This document shows, piece after piece, positions 1 through 11,746 of a stretch of 64,000 nucleotides of DNA; positions within the stretch are counted from its first letter, which is position 1; each line of letters starts with the position of its first letter. A program made the translations under genes and the position numbers. The stretch covers positions 1 to 64,000 of the forward strand of contig MCFE01000391.1 of assembly GCA_002104905.1 (NCBI GenBank), given 5' to 3'. The notes under the pieces are model-generated. The model saw nothing but the letters and a program-made list of their open reading frames with translations, made no database searches and was not told the DNA's origin. This stretch comes from Basidiobolus meristosporus CBS 931.73 (lineage: Eukaryota; Basidiobolomycota; Basidiobolomycetes; Basidiobolales; Basidiobolaceae).

Positions 1-2154
1 ACAGCAAAATCAAGTAGCAGGACATGCTATCAGATCAATAATTGTTATGACAAGATGTTTGATCCATGATCAAAAATTATCCTATGATTTTGGGGCGGAT
101 CAGTTGCTACTGCTGTATACCATAAGAATAGGAGCTATAACAGAATACTTTGTGATTCTACTTCATTTGAAGCATAACATGGGTACAGATCAAATGAAGA
201 ACATATAAGAATATTTAGGTGTAAAGCATATGCCAAGAAACTGCCCTGAAATCAGTCAAAATATGAGCCAAAAAGTGAAAATGCAAATTTGTGGGCTACT
301 ACAAGTAAGGCATACCGGCTCTGCAATACCAAAGCAAAGAAGCTAATCAAGTCTAGGGATGTGTTGGTTGATGAAGATTCAAAATTTGCACAGAAAATGA
401 CATGAGATTATGAAAAAGTTTTGATCCCAGGTCCACCAATTGTTAGGATTGCATCAGAGCAAGACAATGAAGATGTTTTCACTCCAGAGGACTCTACAAC
501 TGTGGCTCAGCCTGAAACAGTGCCCAGGTATATCTTGGATGTGATCATTTCAGTATCAAATGCCCTAAGATCAAATCTGACAAGAAATAGCCCAAGTTGC
601 TATATCAACGAGGTTACAAACTTAGCCTATGCCTATTCAGTCTATATTAATGAGCCTCACACTGTAAAAGTGACCCTAAATAGCCCTCACACAAAGCTTT
701 GGTGATATTCAATGCTGGAGGAATATAAGGCCCTGATGAAAAATCAAGCTTGGGACTTAGTCAAATTACCAATCAACCAAAAATCAACTGGATACAGTTG
801 GGTCTTTAAGACAAAATTCAAGGCTGATGGCTCAATCAAAAGATACAAAGCAAGACTTGTGGCCAAAGGATACACTCAAATACAAGGACTTGACTATATT
901 GAGACCATTGCACCGTTAGCCAAGTTTGATTGCATTGGACTGATATTGGCTATTGCAGCCAAATACAAGCTTCTTGTACATCAAAAGGATGTAAAACTGT
1001 ATTGTTGAATGGAGAACTTGCTGAGGGCATGTATATGGACCAGCCTGATGGATTTGTTGACCAAGATAACCCCCACTTGGTCAGCAAGCTTAAAAGATCA
1101 CTATATGGTCTCAAACAATCACCAAGAGCCTGGAATTGCAAGATAGATTCTTATTTGGAGTCTTTGAGTTTTGAAAGGAGTAATGCCAACTTTAGTATAT
1201 ATCATGAGCCAGATAGAGCAAATTTAGTTCTATTAGCTCTAAATTTGGATGATCTTATTATAGCAACCAATAACATAGCCTCTCTAAGGAGTTCAAGATG
1301 TCACATATAGGAGAACTCAGTTACTACTGTGGGATTAAGCTCTCCATAGACAGAAGTACTCAGACTATCACACTAAGCCAATCCATGTTTATTCAAGATA
1401 TATCAAAGAAGTAGCAAATGGAAGACTGTAAACCAGCCACTACAGAAATGGAAGCAAAACTGAACTTGGTCAAAATTCAACCAAATCAGGTGAGCTTGGT
1501 GGTATCTGAAAGCCCTGACTTTTCTTATCAATCTATAGCCAACAGTCTGATGTATATCATGCTTAAAACACATCCAGATATTTCATATTCAGAACTATAG
1601 ATCTGATCATATTGCAGCAGTTAAGTGGATTTTTAGATACCTAAAAGGAACTGCTGATATATGCTTAGGATACACTTGTAAGGATTTTGAACAAAATCCT
1701 GTGGGATACTCTGATGCTGATTGGGGACAAAATTTGGATGACAGAATATCCACCACAGGATACACCTTTCTTTACTGTAAAGGAGGAACTTCATGGAATT
1801 TAAGAAAGCAACCAACCATAGTACTTTCTACCACAGACGCAGAGTATATGGCGGCCTGTGAAGCCACAAATGAAGCAATGTGGTTAAGAAAGCTTTTTAC
1901 AGATGTTGGCCTATGTCAAAATATGGCTGTTACATTATTTCAAGATAATTAAGGATGTATTCAATTAGGTAGAAATCCAACTTCTCATGCTAGCACCAAG
2001 TACATAGATATTAGACATCATTTCATACTTGAAGCTATAGGGAACAACTTAGGCTAGTTTACTGTCCTTCAGATGAAATGATTGCGCACATATTTACCAA
2101 ACCATTGGCTAGAGACAAGCTTGAATGTCTTAGGTCCAAATTGGTCACTTAGAT
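1..2154 (+). pseudogene. Ty1/copia polyprotein fragment I (integrase end, RT, RNase H)
   Basis: This is the 3' half of a copia retroelement that enters from outside the window. Positions 1-400 match, in sequence order, the integrase tail of the copia copy at 27.6-30.7 kb. The reverse transcriptase starts near 712 (VFKTKFKADGSIKRYKARLVAKGYTQ type motif, 800-880) and continues in another frame (YGLKQSPRAW at about 1,100-1,140). The catalytic YVDD position reads NLDD (about 1,245). The RNase H domain at 1,701-1,952 keeps GYSDADWG and STTDAEYMA. Frameshifts and stops break it into at least five pieces, so it cannot make a working protein. It ends directly before an LTR-like sequence. The copia identity is firm; exact domain limits are approximate. 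Confidence 0.85.
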
Positions 2155-2445
2155 TGTTGGCTTCAAGTCATAGAGAATACTGACCAAATTACTTATTGGA
2201 ATTTACTTGGAAAATTTTTACCAAAAACTAGGTACCCAAAATATTAAAATTATCAGAAATGTCCAAACAGCTCCAAACCTTGCACACATGTTCTTGGGAC
2301 CTTCCTTAGCCTATTCTACATGTTGGATATGCCAAGACCATGTACAAGTATAAATATTTCTTTTACATTCAATAAATCATTAAGTGAATACCACATAATC
2401 TACTTGTCCTCCCAAATCACTTCCAATATCTCCCAGACTCTTACA
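2155..2445 (+). repeat. Copia LTR (3' end of fragment I)
   Basis: It starts TGTTGG right after the RNase H remnant and ends near CTCTTACA. It aligns by eye with the LTR at 22,102-22,418 and with the reverse complement of the solo LTR at 25,747-26,092. Shared blocks include the stretch around GCACACATG..CTT and CATAATCTACTTGT. Confidence 0.65.
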
Positions 2446-2539
2446 ATTCTCTTAAAGCAGCTGCTAGATTTCAGCCATGGCACTCTTGTTCTTCTGCCTT
2501 TGATAGTTTCTGCAATTCTTAAGATAATTTCTTAGCATA

Positions 2540-4267
2540 CCAATGATGGTCCAAAATCAGTTTGCCTGTTTGAGTCAAGGATAATGCCCATGGAGCAAGT
2601 CCAGTGCATTCTGCTTGGCCTTGAGTTCCTGATGGTCCTATGGTATACCGGCCTTATAATGATGGCATGCTAGACTTCTGACAGCCTCTTGAATATCAGC
2701 CCACTCTTATTGTTGCACTCAGCAACTTCACCAATTTTCAATGTCTTTTGATTTGTAGACTTTGTTGTAAATACCACATTGTCTCCCTCCTATGCTGTGA
2801 TAGGTTTTTCTGTGGGCTTTATTTTTGGCAACAGTTGTTGTGCTTCAAATACTGTATGGTATTCCTCTGCTGTTACATTGGGAAATAGCTCAATTCTTTG
2901 CTGTGACACTGAGCTACTTGAGTTCCTTCTTTGCAGTAACAATACTGCTTTCTCTACCTGGGATATGGATTGCTCTACACATATTATAAACTCATACTGT
3001 GTCTGGACGTTTTCCTGACTTCTCTGGGCCATTGCATCTGTTGTATTACCCACTGCACATAATTGCTTTGTTAATGCTTCTGTATGAGCTGACAACATTC
3101 TTGCAAATGTGGGTGGTGGTTATTTGATGACTGCTACTTGCTGGTCTTCAACTGAGAGTACTGCATCAGCTACATTTACATCTGCCTGAGCTCAGTGGTT
3201 GGGTTGTAACTCCGCAGATGTCCTCAATTGCCTACTTGACTGAGAGCCTGAGAAGTATGCATTGCTCCCTTCTGTGGGCACACTGTTAACATGTCCTTTT
3301 TTGGCTGTAGGCCGGCTTGCTGCATTGAGCATCAAAGCAAGCTGTTGTCCAACTGTTCTTCTGCTGCTGTCAGTGGTGGGGCTTGGTTGGCAACCAGACA
3401 ACTTTGCTATACTTAATGGTGACATATATATGGAAGTAAGTCAAACCAAAGGAAAATAGTGTTACATATATATGTGTATGTAGTGCCACAACTTTATTTA
3501 CTATGCTTACTATGGCAGGTCATCATTGAATCTAACATTCATATAGGAGCAATGTCTCAAATATCAGAGTGTCTTAAGTTCATATGAGTTTTGACCAAAA
3601 ATGATATAATAGTGTTGCATTGTTGAAGGTCAAACTGTTTGCCCCATGGAACAGACTATTTTGATTCAATACTGTAAGAGAAGAGAAAAAAGACCATGTG
3701 GCTATTGTAGCAAGCCTTTCAGCCACCAAGCACACAGGCAGCATAGGAAGTATTACTAGGATAACAGCCAGTGCTTGGCCACACAAGTCATATTTGACCA
3801 TTCACCAGTCACTAATGTACCAACAACATGTTGCAAGCCACCTCCTACTTCTATATTGGCACCTGGCCACCTTTGTCACCTTGCCTAAACTGAGTCAGGT
3901 GAGTTTGTGACACCTTTAGGCTCACCTCAGCCTTCTGAATATGGCAAACAGAGTAATAGCTCTGACAAAGAAGGTTCACTTATGAATTGTGAGCCTATCT
4001 CCCCTAACAACAGTACCACATATGAGCCATGTCAAATCTCAATATTCAATGAGACAACTTCCATTGACACAAATACCAAGGATAGTTTATCAAGCCAAGT
4101 GAGCCCAGTGATCCATCTACTGGTGAATAATGCAATGTTGTGGCTAGAGAGGATGCGTGTTTCCACTAATATCAGTAATGGGGGCTTTGCAGATTTATTA
4201 CTACTTCCTGTCAAAATCATTCCAGGATGCAACTTACCATGTACATGGGACATGTGGACAACTGTCA
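2540..4267. other. Transposon-derived stretch with possible gag remnants
   Basis: No intact gene is visible. On the minus strand two open stretches (3,425-3,192 and 3,098-2,790) encode Gln/Ser-rich, coiled-coil-like protein that could be gag, but no zinc knuckle is present. A plus-strand open stretch (3,907-4,272) is Ser/Thr/Asn-rich. CpG is scarce, as in the other transposon DNA here. The assignment to a retroelement is inference from composition and from the LTR piece that follows. Confidence 0.3.
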
Positions 4268-4400
4268 TGTAGTGTGGTGGGGTCACAGTAACACCATTGA
4301 CAGATGTGCTCATTTCCAAATTTTCTACTTGCCTATTTTTCTACTACTCTTGACTGGAAACATATGACCCAGAGACTGTGCTGATTCCAGCATGTGTTAA
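4268..4400 (+). repeat. Start of an LTR of gypsy family D (truncated)
   Basis: It begins TGTAGTGTGGTGGGGTCAC and carries the block CAGATGTGCTCATTTCC followed by CTACTACTCTTG. The same block occurs at the start of the full LTR at 6,939 and, reversed, at 9,349. Similarity fades after about 4,400. Confidence 0.5.
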
Positions 4401-5322
4401 CAGTTGCATGGCATTCACATCTAAAAATGCTACCATTATAACAAGTCCAAATAGTCAAGAATCCACCACCATTGAGGGAAAACAGTTTTAACACTCCATA
4501 TATTTTCTGGTATTATCCCATCTAAAGAAGCTTATGCAGTCCAACAAGAAATGCAAAGCTACACAGTACTGCACTCAGTATCAATCAAGGGCACACATAT
4601 CCAATATATTCAATGACAAACAATACAAACAGCTAACAAGCAAGGGCTACTTTGAAGGTATCCAGCCATCAACAAGATAGCAGGTTTTTCTGGGCACAAT
4701 GGACAGTATTGCTTTCAATTGTGTGAGATCCAGGGGATCTGCCTCTTAACTCACACATATTATTATTACCCATACACCAGCACTAACAACACCATCTCCC
4801 CATTGAGAAAACACACAGAAGTAAGTATGCAATTGCAGTAAAGATGGCAAGCTATAGGCCATTGGCCGCAATATGAAATCAATTGGAAACTAGAAATACT
4901 TAAGGTACAGGGTATCTGTTGGAGCAAAAGCTTTCTGCTGGTAGCAATCTATATAATTTTCTGTAACTCCCCTATACTGGTGACCATGTTGTGCATGGGG
5001 TATTTCAAGCTAAATGAGCTCTTTGAGATACCAGAGAAATTTGAAAAAATTGGTAAGATGTTATGGAGTATCTGCTACCCTCAGTACTTCTCACAGGCTC
5101 CAATAGATATTCATACACATATGTGACAATACAAATGCAAAGACTGGATGAACTAGGTATGTATTTACTCAAGTGGTATTCTGAAGCCATTTGTACAAAG
5201 AGTACATTGGAAGCATTAGGAATCATATGTGGACATTGTAGGAATAGGTATCCAGAAGTGGATCACCAATGCCCAATTGATGCATCTACAGTGATTGTGC
5301 AAAGAGCTTGTAACCAGATTTG
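4401..5322. other. AT-rich stretch with no recognised gene
   Basis: No domain was recognised. A short plus-strand frame at 5,063-5,323 contains a CxxC..C arrangement (CGHCRNRYPEVDHQC) that could be a zinc-binding remnant, but nothing supports a gene. CpG-poor composition suggests old transposon DNA. Confidence 0.4.
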
Positions 5323-6412
5323 AGCAGCTATACTACAAACATAAAGCTAAACATGTAGATCTCTGCCACTACTGTCTCCATTCTCAACTGCATCTGGCTC
5401 AGTGCATAGAGAATAATGGGCCTGCTTCACCTTTTGAGAGTTGCCTACAAAGCAGAAATGTGCGGAGATAGGAAGACAAGTCAAGCCATAGGTACTACCA
5501 TATCCAAGCTTCATCAAGAATATTACCTTCAAGTCCATCATGGATGTAATTAGTTGGCACATGGAGGGCAGCCAGGATCAGATGGAAAACACTGAGGACA
5601 GATGTGCACATGAAGACACCTATGCATATGGCATTAAGAAGCTAAGCAGCCCCAATGTGTAGGTAATCAGGTCAGTAATGCAAAGTTGGGTTGGGTGCAA
5701 CAAGCACCTATTTTTTATTAGGATAACTATACCAAGATATACTGGACTTCTCATGGTCACAAGCCAACTTCTATGCCATTTAATGTGAAATTCACACAAA
5801 CAAGAGCCAGAGTGCACCTATAAGGGGAACCAGAATCTAGCAGTGAGAAGGAATATATTGGCAAATACAAGGATGTTCTTTGCAGATAGTCAGGAGGTAT
5901 TCATGGCAGAAGTAGCGGCAACCAAGTATATATTTGCATGATGTATATGTTACTAGCAATAGAAGGTATATGATAACTTTGCAAGTATCACACTGGAAAG
6001 CCATAAAATTGAGGTGATAGAAATATGTAAATTGCAGCAGGTGTGCACATATGTAGCATTTGGTAAGCAGAAGGCAATATGCCATCAGAGTCTTGCTCTG
6101 AGGCTGTTAAATTCCATCAAGATTGTTGCCATATAAGGCAATTGGATGCGCTGGCTGGTTAGATCCATCTAAAGTGGTTGTAGAGTGCATTAAGACAGCA
6201 AAAATGTCATGTAATTATTGTCACAGTACCAATCAAACCCCATCAAGCTTTATAACTTTATTTGGCAGTAAAATTAGCAAAATGCCATTGTGATCCCATC
6301 ACAAGATTGTTAAGAGGATCATAAACTCCATGCTGTGGGTGATATGATGGTCTCTAATGGGATCCTTGTGGCTGATCTGGATTAGATCCACCCACAGGAC
6401 CAAATTGTCTTT
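5323..6412. repeat. Unidentified dispersed repeat B, copy 1
   Basis: This ~1.1-kb segment matches 23,863-25,128 almost end to end by eye, starting AGCAGCTATAC and including the shared block AGGTATTCATGGCAGAAG (about 5,893). Both copies hold many stops. The segment AxxSQEVFMxEVAATK is readable in both copies on the plus strand, suggesting a once-coding region. No known transposon domain was identified. The right edge is approximate. Confidence 0.6.
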
Positions 6413-6612
6413 CATAGGAATTACTACTAAGTGAACAACTGGACTATTACCAGTTACACTGTGGAATGGACAAGACTGCATACTACCAGTTGAGTTAGCT
6501 ACTACTATGTGGAACTCATTAGAATGGACATCTAATATGCAAATTGAGACCTGCTAGTAACCTGTAATAGCAACTTGTTCACCGTGCCTTAATTATCTTC
6601 ATAGCTGCTGAA

Positions 6613-6894
6613 CAACTTCAGGAGATACAACTGAAGAACAAGGCACCCTTTGACAAGTTGTACCCAATGAGACCAATACCACTTTTACTTGGAGACCTTG
6701 TACTACACTATGATTTCACCTTGGACAAACAATGGAGTCAGAAGTTTGAAAACAAATGGACTGACCCCTAAATCACTTGTAAAGTGATTGGAAATAGATG
6801 TTACTGCATATCTGAGCATGACAACACCCAACTAAATGTGCCAGTTGCAGGAAACCAACTATATTATTCAAGCACAGGAATTTTGAACTTTTAG
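6613..6894 (+). pseudogene. Ty3/gypsy integrase C-terminal remnant (family D)
   Basis: The frame reads a GPY/F-type integrase tail: GDLVLHYD near 6,700, then QWSQKFENKWTDP followed by a stop (TAA) where the family has GPY, then a β-strand region ending GNQLYYSS. The C-terminal tail of Ty3/gypsy pol typically precedes the 3' LTR, and an LTR begins 45 bp downstream. Earlier parts of pol are missing. The element is dead. Confidence 0.65.
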
Positions 6895-6938
6895 TTTAGC
6901 TAGCTTTGATCCAAGCTCAAAGCTGAGAGTAGTGTGCA

Positions 6939-7756
6939 TGTAGCAGGGGCACAGTGGAGACCACTGACAGATGTGCCCATTCCCCCAGTTTCTGCTTCCC
7001 CGTATCTCTACTACCCTTGTACACTTTATGTAAGATTGCTGGATGTAAGTGCATCTGTATTAGGCAAGTACCCACACCAGGATTGGTGACATATGATCAA
7101 ACCACTTGATCATTCCTATTGCTTTCATTCCATATATAGTACCCCTATGTTATACAGGTCTCAGAATAATGACCCTTATTGGCTGGATGTGCTTTGCATC
7201 TTAGAAACTTCTGGCATATACTTAGAACATGCTTAACTTATCCTGATGTCATTAAGATCTCTATTGATCTCCAAAACTTTCTGGAGCACCTTGATTGGTA
7301 ATATATCAGCTAGTGACAAAAGTATATAAGGCAGCCAGTCCTTCAAGAGTTAATATCATCCCTTTGATCAATAAACTAACAAGTTGATTAGTGTAATCAC
7401 TGCAACCAGCTGCCATCTCAACTTCCAGCCCCAGACCACAGGACACCCCCAGGAAACCACTTTGACAGCCAACTGACCTTGGAGGCATTACTTGTGAGGA
7501 ATACTTGGAGTAGGTATCTTTTATTATATTTGATTCTTTCTCAAGTTTGTACTTGTACAAGCAAAAATACTTTTCTGTCTTTGTAACTATTGACCACAGC
7601 TGCATTTGTATCAGGTCCCTGCTGGTGGAGTTTACAGTTGCTTTGACCTTGGAAGCTTTAGTACATTGTCCTCTCAAAGGATGCTGAGCCCAGCACATAC
7701 TTTTGTCAAGATGCCAACTAAGTTGGGGATTGTAGCTCTATAGTTTTTCCTTGACA
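6939..7756 (+). repeat. Complete LTR of gypsy family D
   Basis: It starts TGTAGCAGGG and ends CCTTGACA (TG..CA), about 818 bp. It is a mirror copy of 8,537-9,349. It contains an A/T-rich stretch with CAATAAACT and TATATAAGG near 7,320-7,375. It follows a pol tail (6,613-6,894) yet is followed by the same 45-bp sequence that follows the other LTR's end. It is therefore shared between an upstream pol and a downstream leader. Confidence 0.7.
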
Positions 7757-7803
7757 AGCTTGTAGTTTTATTCCACATCACATTAGATTAGAGACAGAAC
7801 CAT
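7757..7803 (+). repeat. Post-LTR leader segment, arm 1 of an inverted pair
   Basis: This ~47-bp sequence (AGCTTGTAG..GACAGAACC) is nearly the exact reverse complement of 8,488-8,536. In both places it directly follows the CTTGACA end of a family-D LTR, so it is best read as the first bases of the element's internal leader. Confidence 0.6.
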
Positions 7804-8275
7804 TAGTAATAACTTAGGAAATAAGAAAAGTATATAAAGGAGGCTATCCCTCAACAATAAATCATCATCCCCTTTATCAATATTCCAACTTGTCAATTAA
7901 TGTGATCACTGCTGGCTGATGCTACCTTAACTTCCATTACCAGGCCACAGGACACTCCTGGGAAACCACAATGACAGCCAACTGACCTTGGAGGCACTAC
8001 TTGTAAGGAATACCTACAGTAGGTATATCTTACTATACTTTACTCTTTCCCATGTTTGTTCTTCTACAGGCAAAAATACTTTCCTGTCTTTGTAACTATT
8101 GACCACTGCTGCATTCTTATCAAGTCCCTGCCGGTTGAGTATACAATTGTTTTGACTTTGGAAGCATCAGTACTCTGTTGTCTCAAATGACACTGAGCCC
8201 AGCGCATACTTCTGCTAAGATGCAATTAAGTTGTAGGCTGTGGCTCAACTTGCTGTGCTGCCAACTCTTGAGAAA
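7804..8275 (+). repeat. Truncated LTR of gypsy family D
   Basis: It repeats the second half of the LTR at 6,939-7,756, from the TATATAAAGGAGGC / CAACAATAAATCATC region to the AAGATGCAATTAAGTTG region. It begins abruptly after the leader segment. About half of the LTR is missing. Confidence 0.6.
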
Positions 8276-8487
8276 ACAGCTGTTTTCTTGCTAGTGATTC
8301 TTCTTGGCTATAATGTCATTTGGTTTGTACTGGACTTACTGCACTGATTTGTAGGAACTTCAATTTATTTCTCATGCTGTGGTGGTGTATAAGTCCAAGG
8401 GAGAGATATGTCCAGCACTTCTCAAGTGTCTTGTGTGTGGGGTGTTCACTGGGTGCAATAACCTCTGGCAAAAGCTTGCTAGAAATA

Positions 8488-8536
8488 CTTGGGTTCTGTC
8501 TCTAATCTAATGTGATGGGGAATAAAGCCACAAGCT
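8488..8536 (-). repeat. Post-LTR leader segment, arm 2 of an inverted pair
   Basis: Reverse complement of 7,757-7,803, adjoining the minus-strand LTR at 8,537. The 8,276-8,487 stretch to its left continues the leader of the minus-strand element and holds no recognised gene. Confidence 0.6.
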
Positions 8537-9349
8537 TGTCAAGGGAAAACTATTGAGCTACAATCCCCAACTTAGTTGGCATATTAACAAAAGTATGTGC
8601 TGGGTTCCGCATCCTTTGAGATGACATAGTACTAAAGCTTCCAAAGTCAAAACAACTGTAAACTCCACCAGCAGGGACCTGATACAAATGTGGCTGTTGT
8701 CAATAGTTACAAAGACAGAAAAGTATCTTTGCCTGTACAAGAACAAATTTGGGAAAGAATCAAATATAATAAAAGATACCTACTCTGAGTATTCCTCACA
8801 AGTAGTGCCTACAAGGTCAGTTGGCTGTCAGCGCAGTTTCCTGGGAGTGTCCTGTGGTCTGGGGTTGGAAGTTCAGGAAGCAGCAGGTAGCAATGATCAC
8901 ACTAAGCAACAAGTTGGTATATCAATAAAAGGGATGATGATTTATTGTTGAGGGATAGCCTCCCTTATACACTTTTCTTACTGGCTAAGTGATTACTAAT
9001 CATGGTGTTCCAGAAGGTTCTATATATCAATAGAAATCTTAATGACATCAGAATGACCTAGTAATGTTCTATGTAGGTGCCCAAAGGTTCTAAGAGGCAC
9101 AGCACAACCAACCAATCAGGAATCAGTATACTGAAGCCTGTGCAACAAAGGGATACCGTATATGATATGAAAATGGTAGGATGGTGACACGGGTTGACGT
9201 GTCACAGGTACTGGTGCGGGTACTTGCCTAACATAGAAGTTAAGACAAATGGGACAAAACCAAAATAAGTGTAGTAGAGATATAGGGAAGTAGAAAATAT
9301 GGGAATGAGCACATCTGTCAGTGGGTGTTACTGTCACCCTACTACAACA
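8537..9349 (-). repeat. Complete LTR of gypsy family D, minus orientation
   Basis: Read on the minus strand it starts TGTTGTAGTAGGGTGACAG (9,349) and ends CCCTTGACA (8,537), about 813 bp. It carries the CAATAAAAGGG/CCCTTTTATTG region near 8,925 and shares the CAGATGTGCTCATTCCC block with the other family-D LTRs. Confidence 0.7.
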
Positions 9350-9579
9350 CTTCCCTGTCTCTGGCTAGGTTGGCTTTTTTCCCTTAACCTTTTTGTTGAT
9401 TGCTACCAGGTCTTTTGCAACTACTTTGTCTGAATGCAGATTGAATTGAACTGCATTTTCTCCTTGATAGTGCTGCACTGATGCATCAGTTTTGGCCTGC
9501 TTGTCCCTTGCTGTCACTCTCTTCACAACCTGAAATTTCTTAACCACTTATTTTGAGCTTGGAGCCCTACTTGTGACAG
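9350..9579 (-). pseudogene. Fragment of the family-D gypsy interior
   Basis: A 60-codon minus-strand frame (9,547-9,365) is Lys-rich, containing VVKRVTARDKQAKTD, and lies upstream of the minus LTR. This is the position expected for the tail of that element's polyprotein. It is cut at 9,580 by the insertion of the full-length gypsy element. No domain was recognised. Confidence 0.35.
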
Positions 9580-9947
9580 CATTATGATCTGCTGCTTGAA
9601 TGTTTAAGTTAGACCAATTTTTAGTCAAATCAATTAGTTATATGTTAAGCTTATCAGTATATCAGTATTATCTATGAGATCAGTAGCATTAGTCAGCACT
9701 GAATCAGCAGATCCTTATCAGACAGAAAGAGATATATTAAGTAGGATCTTATTGGGTGACAATAAAGCAATCAAGTGAGTCATCAGCCACAGCCTACATT
9801 AGGAAATACAATAAGTCAGCAATTGGCCTGGCAAAATTTATATAAGGATCTGCTAGAACCTCAATAAAAATCAGTTCAAGTTTTAGTGAATACAACATTA
9901 GCTAAACCCCCTATTCCTCTACAACTCTTATACCAAGACTTGTAGCA
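9580..9947 (+). repeat. 5' LTR of the gypsy element
   Basis: It aligns by eye along its whole length with 17,363-17,731 (GATCTGCTGCTTGAATG.., ..TTATACCAAGACT). The terminal TG seems to have become CA (CATTATGATC versus TGTTTTGATC). It ends GTAGCA next to the primer-binding site. TATATAAGG near 9,840 is a likely promoter TATA box. Confidence 0.8.
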
Positions 9948-9948
9948 T

Positions 9949-9958
9949 TGGTAGCAGC
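9949..9958 (+). other. Primer-binding site
   Basis: TGGTAGCAGC starts one base after the LTR end. It resembles the complement of the 3' end of an initiator Met-tRNA (..CTACCA), as used by many Ty3/gypsy and copia elements. Confidence 0.6.
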
Positions 9959-10005
9959 AATAACCAGAAACATCCCTCCTGAAGAAAGAAGAAGCCTCCC
10001 TCAAG

Positions 10006-11050
10006 ATGTCCAAAAATCAAGAATGGAAGAATTCTATGCAACAAATCCTAGCCCAGCAGCAACAGTTACTCCTGTTTCTTAGCCAGCAGCAACAAGGAAT
10101 GACTTCCATGGTGCAAAGCCAGCAAAACCCTGTCAAGAGCAACTTTAGTGAGAAGGTCAATTGGTACCATGGTAGAGTCAATGAAAACCTGAGAACTTGG
10201 CTCTTCCAGATTGAAGAAGCTTCCAAGGCTAAGGGAATTGCTCCAGAAAGCAAGTTGCATTATGCAGCCTCTTACCTGGCAGATGCAGCTTTACAGTGGT
10301 ACCACAACAAGATCAGGTCAGCCACCATGATGGGATGCACCACATTCTCTACCTGGGATGAGTTTGTGTTGGGAATTTAGGATGTCTTTGAGCTCCCACA
10401 CCAACGGAAGTTACTGAGAAGAAAGTTGAAGAGACTCAGACAGAAAGGAATGGTCCAAGAGTACATCTATGAATACAGATGTCTACTTGGACAAGCTGAA
10501 AGAATGGACCCTCTGGATTAAGTTGAATACTTTATTGATGGGTTGAAAGAAAGAACTTGTAAGGAAGTGAATTATTGAAGACCTCAGACTATTGAAGAAG
10601 CCACCAAGGTTGCCATTGACTATGACTCAGCTATGTTTGGAGTTGGAGAGCCCACAATGACTAATCAGAGAGGCTACAATCACTATGAAAGCTAACAATC
10701 AGAAGCAATGCCAATGGAAATAGAAGCTATATCAAAGAATCCTACCTCAGAAGAATGTAAGAAGAATGGACTTTTTTTCAATTGCCACCAGCAGGGACAT
10801 ATTGCAAAGTACTGCCCTCAGAGAAGAAATGGATACCAGCCATCAAGAACCTTTAACCATATTGAGGCCCTGGAGCATAGTAACATGGCGGATGAATTTG
10901 AAGAAGACTCAGAACTCACCTTTCATATGACAGAAGAATACCTATCCCAGATGACCTCAAACTCAGGAAAGCTATTATACTTAAATGGAGTAATCAATGG
11001 AGTTCTTGCCAAGATCATGATTCACTCTGGAGCTTTGCATGAGTACATGT
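10006..11050 (+). pseudogene. Gypsy gag with zinc knuckle, and start of protease
   Basis: Begins MSKNQEWKNS followed by a Gln-rich coiled segment. Then comes a gag capsid region (NENLRTWLFQIEEASKAKG; AALQWYHN), a stop at 10,378-10,380, and continued gag homology in the same frame (EYIYEYRCLLGQAERMD) with further stops. A CCHC-type knuckle CHQQGHIAKYC (first Cys read as Phe-Asn) lies near 10,785-10,815. The retropepsin site near 11,020 reads IHSGA where the family has DSGA, so the catalytic Asp codon is changed. The product would be truncated and protease-dead. Confidence 0.75.
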
Positions 11051-11746
11051 GAGCAATTTGCTTTGAAAGCTGGAATCAACTTGGAATCCACCAAATCAAC
11101 TTCAGTCTCAACAGCTGATGGGAACTCTCACAGAATCAACCGCATTACTCAGCCAGTAAGGATGAAGATCAATGACTATGAAGTTCTGCAGAGTACTCAG
11201 AAAAGGCACCCAGATGTTTTTCATGACAGTATTACAGGAGGATTCCTCTACTCCAGTACCCCAGAAGGTCCAGACTCTTTTGAAGGAGTATTCAGACATA
11301 TTTCCAGATGAGTATGTAAGCCTACCACCAGTCAGAGATGTGGATCATGCCATTAAAACAGGAGATAGCCTTCCAGTGAGTAAGACACCATATAGAATGA
11401 GTCCATTGGAGTTGGAAGAGATGCAGAGACAAATAGTTCAGTTACTGGAGCAAGGATATATCAGACTCAGCAAGTCACCTTGGGGAGCACCAGTACTCTT
11501 GGTGAAGAAGAAGGATGGAACACTTAGGATGTGCATTGACTACAGAGTCCTCAACTTGGTTACTGTGAAGAATAGACTTGCTTTGTTGGATTATACCACA
11601 TAGTGCCAGCCTGTTTATAGTGCCAGATTGATCTGGCACTATCTGGCACTATAATTTCTACCACCATGCCAGTGGTGGGATATAGTTACTGGTAACTTTG
11701 CCCAATCTTACTTATGTTGCTCAAAGAAGTGCTTTCCCTGCTTTAT

